The position numbers and the translations under genes were made by a program. A stretch of 64,000 bases of DNA from Mycobacterium asiaticum (GTDB lineage: Bacteria; Actinomycetota; Actinomycetes; Mycobacteriales; Mycobacteriaceae), in assembly GCF_001673315.1 (NCBI RefSeq), contig NZ_LZLQ01000015.1, forward strand, positions 186,001-250,000, written 5' to 3'. This document shows positions 57,326 to 64,000 of this stretch, in pieces. How positions within the stretch are numbered: position 1 is the stretch's first letter; each line of letters opens with the position of its first letter. A model generated the notes under the pieces. The model did no database searches and was not told the origin of the DNA. It saw nothing but the letters and a program-made list of their open reading frames with translations.

Positions 57326-60153
57326 GTGAGCATCGGGCGAAGCGGCCCTTCATTCCGAGAGCTGTTCGCGCACTGGCGATACCGATCATTGTCTTCTGGG
57401 CTTTGGTCGCCATCACAACGAACACGTTCATGCCCCAAGTCGAAAAAGTCGCCGAGGAACTCGCGGGACCGATGGTCCCGCACTACGCGCCTTCCCAGCG
57501 GTCGATGCTGCGAATCGGGGAGAAGTTCCGCGAGTCAACCTCGACCAGCCTGACGATGGTCGTGTTCGAAGCCAACCGGCCACTGGGTGACCAGGACCAC
57601 CGTTACTACGACGATTTGATGCGCCGGCTCAAACGGGACACCAAGCACGTCCAGTACGTGATGGACCTGTGGGGAAAGCCGATCACGTCGGCCGGGGCCC
57701 AAAGCGTCGACGGCAAGGCCACTTACGTACTGCTGCGCCTCGCCGGGGACATCGGCCAGATACAGGCGAACGAGTCCGTCGACGCAGTCCGGGACATCGT
57801 CAAGAAGGACGAGCCCCCGCCTGGGCTCAAGGTTTACGTCAGCGGCGCCGCGCCGCTCGCATCCGACACCCTGACCATCGCCAACGCGAGCCTGAACAAC
57901 GTCACCATAGTGACCATCTTCCTGATCATTGCGATGCTGCTATTGGTCTACCGGTCCCTCGGCACGCTGCTGGTGCCACTGGCCGGGGTGTTGATCGAAA
58001 TGCTTGTCGCGAAGGGAATCGTTGCGACCCTTGGACATTTGGGATACATCGAGCTGTCGTCATTCGCCGTCAACATCGTGATCGCCCTGACCCTGGGCGC
58101 GGGGACGGATTACGGCATCTTCCTGATGGGCCGCTATCACGAGGCTCGACTGGCCGGTGAAAGCAGAGAGGACGCGTTCTACACCGCGTATCGCGGTGTA
58201 GCGCCGATCATTATCGGCTCCGGCCTCACCATCGCGGGAGCATGCTACTGCTTGACGCTGGCCCGGCTCAACTACTTCCACACCATGGGGCCCGCCGTGG
58301 CCATCACCATGCTCTTCACCATCGCGGCCGCGCTGACCCTCGGCCCGGCGCTGTTGACGGTAGGCAGCCTGTTCGGGATGTTCGACCCGAAGAAAAAGGT
58401 CAAGGCACGTCTGTATCGCCGGATCGGCGCAAGCGTGGTGCGGTGGCCGGTGCCGATCCTGGCGGCGAGTGCTGCCGTGGTCATGATCGGGGCGGTCTTC
58501 GTGCCGACCTATCAGATGAATTACGACGACCGCGCCTACCAGCCGGCCGACGCGCCCGCCAACCAGGGCTTCGCCGCGGCGGACCGGCACTTCTCCAAGA
58601 GCAAGCTGTTCTCGGAGATGCTGATGGTCGAAACCGACCACGACATGCGGAATTCCGCAGATTTCATCTCGCTGGACCGAGTGGCGAAGGCGCTCATTCG
58701 ACTGCACGGCGTCGCGATGGTGCAGAGCATCACCAGACCCTTGGGCAGGGCATTGGAGCATGCCACCCTGCCCTATCTGTTCACCACGCAAGGAAGCGGG
58801 AACGGCCAGCAACTTCCGTTCAACAGGGAGCAGAACGCCAACACCGACCAGCAGGCAAAGATTCAGGCGAACACCGTCGAGGTGCTCGATCGGTTGATCA
58901 ACCTTTTCCAGCACATGTCCGACGAGATGCACCAGACCGTGCTCACGATGGAGGACATGCAACGGGTCACCATGGAGTTGGACGAGGAACTCTCCAATCT
59001 CGACGATTTCTTCCGGCCGCTCCGCAGCTACTTCTATTGGGAGCGACACTGTTTCGACATCCCGGTGTGCTGGGCATTCAGGTCGTTGTTCGACGCGCTC
59101 GACGGCATCGACAAAATGGCCGCCGATATCAAGGACGCGGTCGGCTCTCTCGAAGTCATCGACCGGCTGCTCCCGCAGATGATCACGCAGATGAAGATCA
59201 TGCGGGACGACACCATGGCGTTACAGGCACTGCTGGTCAACACCTACGGTTCAGCCGATCTGCAGTCCATCCAGACCGACCAGACCTTTGACGACATGAT
59301 CAACGTCGGCCTCGACTTCGATCGGTCCCGCAGCGACGACTTCTTCTACATCCCCAGAGAGGGTTTCGAGAACGAGGACGTCAAAGTCGGTATGACGCTG
59401 ATGATGTCACCGGACGGCAAGGCGGCACGGTTCATCGTCACTCATGAAGGTGACGCCATGGGGCCCGAAGGCGTGGAACATGTCGAAGCATTCCCCGAAG
59501 CGATCACCACGGCGTTGAAGGAAACATCGCTGGCGGGCGCGCGGGTCTATATCGGCGGCTCGGGGTCCAATGACAAGGACATCAAGGAATACGCGGCATC
59601 GGATCTGCTCATCGCAGCCATAGCCGCCTTCGTGCTCATCTTCTTGATCATGATGTTCCTCACACGAAGTCTGGTGGCCGCCTTGGTAATTCCGGGTACG
59701 GTGGCGTTCTCCTACGCTGGGGCGTTCGGGCTGTCCATACTCGTGTGGCAACACCTCATCGGCCTGCACCTGCACTGGTTGGTGCTGCCGCTGACATTCA
59801 TCATCCTGGTCGCGGTGGGATCGGACTACAACCTGTTGTTGATCGCCCGGGTGAAGGAGGAGATCCACGCCGGCTTGAATACCGGCCTGATCCGCGCGCT
59901 CGGCAGTACCGGCGGCGTGGTGACGTCTGCGGGTCTGGTATTCGCGTTCACCATGCTGGCCATGCTGACCAGCGATCTCCGCACGATCGGCCAGGTGGGT
60001 TCGACGGTATGTATCGGCCTGCTACTCGACACGTTGATCGTGCGTTCGTTCGTGGTGCCGTGCGTCATGCGGATACTTGGTCCGTGGTTCTGGTGGCCGA
60101 CGTTCGTACGGGCACGTCCGCTTCGGCCACGGTCGCCGGCGCCGGTACCTTGA
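57322..60153 (+). CDS. mmpL: MmpL RND transporter
   Basis: A 943-residue RND-superfamily exporter with the MmpL4/5-like layout: two halves, each with periplasmic loops and a cluster of transmembrane helices (about 192-380 and 765-925). The proton-relay Asp-Tyr pairs are intact: GTDYGIF (D263-Y264) and VGSDYNL (D835-Y836). The first soluble loop follows helix one; the second contains a helical hairpin (about 490-690). Between mbtA and mbtI the most likely cargo is the siderophore made here. It lies 10 bases from the convergent mbtI. Confidence 0.94.
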   Translation: MSEHRAKRPFIPRAVRALAIPIIVFWALVAITTNTFMPQVEKVAEELAGPMVPHYAPSQRSMLRIGEKFRESTSTSLTMVVFEANRPLGDQDHRYYDDLMRRLKRDTKHVQYVMDLWGKPITSAGAQSVDGKATYVLLRLAGDIGQIQANESVDAVRDIVKKDEPPPGLKVYVSGAAPLASDTLTIANASLNNVTIVTIFLIIAMLLLVYRSLGTLLVPLAGVLIEMLVAKGIVATLGHLGYIELSSFAVNIVIALTLGAGTDYGIFLMGRYHEARLAGESREDAFYTAYRGVAPIIIGSGLTIAGACYCLTLARLNYFHTMGPAVAITMLFTIAAALTLGPALLTVGSLFGMFDPKKKVKARLYRRIGASVVRWPVPILAASAAVVMIGAVFVPTYQMNYDDRAYQPADAPANQGFAAADRHFSKSKLFSEMLMVETDHDMRNSADFISLDRVAKALIRLHGVAMVQSITRPLGRALEHATLPYLFTTQGSGNGQQLPFNREQNANTDQQAKIQANTVEVLDRLINLFQHMSDEMHQTVLTMEDMQRVTMELDEELSNLDDFFRPLRSYFYWERHCFDIPVCWAFRSLFDALDGIDKMAADIKDAVGSLEVIDRLLPQMITQMKIMRDDTMALQALLVNTYGSADLQSIQTDQTFDDMINVGLDFDRSRSDDFFYIPREGFENEDVKVGMTLMMSPDGKAARFIVTHEGDAMGPEGVEHVEAFPEAITTALKETSLAGARVYIGGSGSNDKDIKEYAASDLLIAAIAAFVLIFLIMMFLTRSLVAALVIPGTVAFSYAGAFGLSILVWQHLIGLHLHWLVLPLTFIILVAVGSDYNLLLIARVKEEIHAGLNTGLIRALGSTGGVVTSAGLVFAFTMLAMLTSDLRTIGQVGSTVCIGLLLDTLIVRSFVVPCVMRILGPWFWWPTFVRARPLRPRSPAPVP

Positions 60154-60163
60154 GCCGTCCCGC

Positions 60164-61549
<1,386 letters not shown>

Positions 61550-61802
61550 TCCCGAGCGCTCGCCCCCCTCGCCGTTCCCGCGCCCGCGACGACACCGCAG
61601 GTGGATCTCACACCGGCCGCCTGAGCAGACCCACTGGGTGAACAGTCGGACGCCAGGACTCTCGGTCCACCGCTAGTTCCAAACGTTTCCAAAGCTTTCA
61701 CCCGCCGGCCTCCTACCCGACGAGCCCGGATCCCCGCCCACTTTTACGATCCGAGCTACCAAGCACGCAACACGAGACAGCAGAGCAATGGGGGGGTCAG
61801 CC

Positions 61803-62012
61803 ATGTTCGTCATCCGGACGACCGACGGTGAGGAAATCAAGGGTGAGTCTGAGAACCTGATGATCAACCATGAGACCGGTGTGCTCACCGTCCGCACAGT
61901 CGACGGCTTCGAAGAAATCACCACGCACTACTCGCCGGCCGGGTGGCGCTCTGTTACGCACCGGAAAAAGGACATCGGTGCCCAGACATCTCGCCTCTCC
62001 TCAGTTCGCTGA
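61803..62012 (+). CDS. Small unrecognised protein
   Basis: A 69-residue protein from ATG 61803, behind a G-rich stretch; an ATG at 61788 adds five residues. Alternating short beta-strand-like segments (MFVIRTTDGEEIKGESENLMINHETGVLTVRTV fragment) suggest a single small beta domain. There is no signal peptide or cysteine. Codon use is typical of the window. It lies alone between the divergent mbtI and the SbtA-type permease, 277 bases from the mbtI start. I do not recognise it; a real gene is likely because the fold pattern and start are plausible. Confidence 0.5.
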   Translation: MFVIRTTDGEEIKGESENLMINHETGVLTVRTVDGFEEITTHYSPAGWRSVTHRKKDIGAQTSRLSSVR

Positions 62013-62307
62013 CGCGATGCTTTTGTCCCAGCGAACTAACAGCTAATTGGTACTTAATACATACTGTTCGCGGCCAAAACGCTATAGCCAGCGCCGTTAT
62101 GGATCTCACCCGTTACGTCGGCGTTTCGTTGCCCGAACGAGCCCGAAAACCAACCCGAAATTGCGCCTTCCGCAGCATTTCTGAGTGGCAGCTCGACAAA
62201 ACCTCAAGTTAGATTCTCAGCGTTATCTGGGATGTTCGTGCTCGCCTGGAATGCCTTGGCGGTCAGGACTTCCTGCAAGTCGCCGCATGACGCTCGGGAG
62301 GTACTAG

Positions 62308-63540
62308 ATGCTGCACGAGTTCTGGGAAAATTTCACGCACAACCTGTTCAAGCCGCTGCTGCTGTTCTTCTACTTCGGATTCCTGATCCCAATCTTGAAG
62401 GTGCGCTTCGAATTTCCGTATGTGATCTACCAGGGTTTGACCATGTACCTGCTGCTGGCGATCGGTTGGCACGGGGGTGAGGAACTCGCCAAAATCGAAC
62501 CGTCGAGCGTCGGCGTCATCGTCGGCTTCATGGTGATGGGATTCGTGTTGAACTTCCTCATCGGAGCCGTCGCGTACTACCTCCTTCGCTATACGACCAG
62601 GATGCGACGAGTCGACAGGGCCACGGTCGCCGGGTATTACGGGTCGGATTCAGCTGGAACATTTGCCACCTGCGTAGCCGTACTCACCAGCATCGGCATC
62701 GCCTTCAACGCCTACATGCCGGTCATGCTGGCCGTCATGGAGGTTCCGGGCTGCCTGGTGGCGCTCTACCTGGTGGCGCGGCTACGACACCGCGGCATGG
62801 ACGAAGCCGGGAACATGCCCGACGAGCCCGGTTACCGCGTCCGGGTCGGTATCGGACCCGGCACGGTCGCGAGGCCCCCGGATGGCCGCAGCGTCGAAAG
62901 TCGACACCGCGAGATCGAGCAGGAACTCGAATTATCGCTGGAGAAGCGGGAACACGACGACCGGGATTGCGACGACGGGGGCCGGGATGCGGCCAAGAAG
63001 TCGAGGCTGTTCTCGCGGGAACTGCTACAGGAGGTCTTCCTCAACCCCGGGCTGTGCCTGCTCGTAGGTGGGATCATCATCGGCCTCGTCAGTGGACTGC
63101 AGGGCGAGAAGGTGGTCCATGACGACGACGCCTTCTTCGTCACGGCCTTCCAGGGTGTTCTGGCGCTGTTCCTGCTCGAAATGGGCATGACGGCATCCCG
63201 CAAGCTGCGGGACCTGCGATCGGCGGGGCGCGGATTCATCTTCTTCGGTCTGTTGGCGCCTAATCTGTTTGCGACATTGGGAATTTTCGTGGCGCACGGC
63301 TATGCGGCCCTCACCCACGCCGACTTCAAACCAGGAACCTATGTGCTGTTCGCGGTGCTCTGCGGCGCAGCGTCTTACATCGCCGTGCCAGCCGTGCATC
63401 GACTTGCCATCCCCGAAGCCAGCCCGACGTTGCCGTTGGCAGCATCACTGGGGCTGACGTTCTCCTACAACGTGACCATCGGCATTCCGCTCTACATTGA
63501 AATTGCGCGCGTCATCGGGCAATGGTTTCAGGCGAACTGA
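62308..63540 (+). CDS. SbtA-type sodium-dependent bicarbonate permease (Rv2387-like)
   Basis: A 410-residue membrane protein with two repeats of about five transmembrane helices each (residues 15-160 and 248-405), joined by a very hydrophilic charged linker (about 165-245) that is longer than usual. Segments such as GYYGSDSAGTF and CGAASYIAVPAVHR match the SbtA family of sodium/bicarbonate symporters. The ATG follows GGGAGG. In M. tuberculosis Rv2387 lies in the same place between mbtI and hemW. Carbon-dioxide supply or pH homeostasis is the likely role; transport itself is untested from sequence. Confidence 0.88.
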   Translation: MLHEFWENFTHNLFKPLLLFFYFGFLIPILKVRFEFPYVIYQGLTMYLLLAIGWHGGEELAKIEPSSVGVIVGFMVMGFVLNFLIGAVAYYLLRYTTRMRRVDRATVAGYYGSDSAGTFATCVAVLTSIGIAFNAYMPVMLAVMEVPGCLVALYLVARLRHRGMDEAGNMPDEPGYRVRVGIGPGTVARPPDGRSVESRHREIEQELELSLEKREHDDRDCDDGGRDAAKKSRLFSRELLQEVFLNPGLCLLVGGIIIGLVSGLQGEKVVHDDDAFFVTAFQGVLALFLLEMGMTASRKLRDLRSAGRGFIFFGLLAPNLFATLGIFVAHGYAALTHADFKPGTYVLFAVLCGAASYIAVPAVHRLAIPEASPTLPLAASLGLTFSYNVTIGIPLYIEIARVIGQWFQAN

Positions 63541-63548
63541 AACCCCTT

Positions 63549-64000
63549 CTAGTCCAACAGCATCCGCACGACCGCATCGGCGAGCAATCTACCGCGGTCG
63601 GTCAGGATCAGCACGTCGTCCTGCGCAATCAGCAAACCGTCCGCCACGGCCACGTCCGCGCGCTCGCGCTCGGCGGGGTGCAGCCGGCTCATCGGTAGCC
63701 CGTGGCGCAGCCGGATCTGCAGCATCACCTCTTCGGTGTGCAGTGCTTCGGCGCCGAGTTGCTCGAAGCCGGATACCGGTAGGGCCGCGCCAGCCAACAG
63801 TTCCGCATACGCGTTGGGGTGCTTGACATTCCACCAGCGAGTCGCGCCGATGTAGCCGTGCGCTCCGGGTCCGGCGCCCCACCATTGGCCACCCGCCCAG
63901 TAGCCGAGATTGTGGCGGCATTCACCGCCGGGCCGCGCCCAGTTGGACACCTCGTACCAGGTCAGGCCGGCCGCCTGCAGGCGCTCGTCGACCAGCTCGT
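63549..64000 (-). CDS. hemW: Heme chaperone HemW (HemN-like), C-terminal part
   Basis: The last 150 residues of a HemW/HemN-like radical-SAM protein, running off the right edge. WYEVSNWARPGGECRHNLGYW is the family's conserved segment after the SAM domain, and GPGAHGYIGATRWWNVKHPNAY and the C-terminal winged-helix-like HLLxDxGR-type tail (LTDRGRLLADAVVRMLL) follow. HemW delivers heme to target proteins rather than performing coproporphyrinogen oxidation. The SAM-cluster cysteines and the start lie outside the window. Corresponds to Rv2388c. Confidence 0.92.
   Translation of the reverse strand, partial: ELVDERLQAAGLTWYEVSNWARPGGECRHNLGYWAGGQWWGAGPGAHGYIGATRWWNVKHPNAYAELLAGAALPVSGFEQLGAEALHTEEVMLQIRLRHGLPMSRLHPAERERADVAVADGLLIAQDDVLILTDRGRLLADAVVRMLLD

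Overview
The window is high-GC mycobacterial DNA. Gene order follows the M. tuberculosis segment Rv2334 (cysK1) to Rv2388c (hemW) with losses, gains and one rearrangement. ESX-5-type substrates (an EsxP/EsxO pair and two PPE38-like proteins), an antigen 85 relative and a mycobactin locus point to a slow-growing non-tuberculous Mycobacterium. Species is not resolved, and all orthology is from recognised protein sequence, not a database search.

Region by region: 1-2.6 kb holds the end of cysK, then cysE, a membrane-anchored thioredoxin, a DUF4395 protein and an unrecognised protein. 2.9-10 kb holds tRNA-Asn, a small membrane protein, the dgt-dnaG operon, a cysteine-free antigen 85-like mycolyltransferase and a TPM-domain protein. 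10-15.4 kb is an ESX/PPE island: esxP-esxO, an Rv2348c-like protein, a GAP-family membrane protein and two tandem PPE38-like genes. 15.9-32.7 kb is conserved housekeeping: glyS, smtB-zur, recO-uppS-Rv2360c-like, amiA2, an inserted recQ and hemerythrin gene, phoH-ybeY-corC-era, hrcA-dnaJ2-rsmE, an Rv2375-like gene and cfp2.

32.9-61.5 kb is the mycobactin-type siderophore locus in an unusual order. A minus-strand operon reads formyltransferase (FxbA-like) > mbtE > mbtF > mbtB. Divergent from it run mbtK and then mbtT > mbtC > mbtD. A short mbtG > mbtH operon faces mbtD. mbtA starts opposite mbtG and is followed by a small membrane protein, mmpS and mmpL; mbtI closes the locus. Four IdeR-like iron boxes lie at the expected promoters, two of them identical. 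The genes cover salicylate formation (mbtI), its activation (mbtA), the assembly line (mbtB, C, D, E, F with mbtH and mbtT), lysine N-hydroxylation (mbtG), hydroxamate acylation (mbtK or the formyltransferase) and export (mmpS/mmpL). The formyltransferase is not part of the M. tuberculosis mbt cluster. With no mbtL/M/N in the window, it suggests a formylated or short-acyl, more water-soluble mycobactin variant. This is the most interesting candidate system here.

61.8-64 kb has a small orphan protein, an SbtA-type permease and the 3' part of hemW. There is no insertion sequence, phage or CRISPR array. Smaller curiosities are tandem palindromes after zur, 20-bp repeats after the hemerythrin gene, four 10-bp repeats in the iron-regulated promoter region, and an apparently leaderless mbtI.
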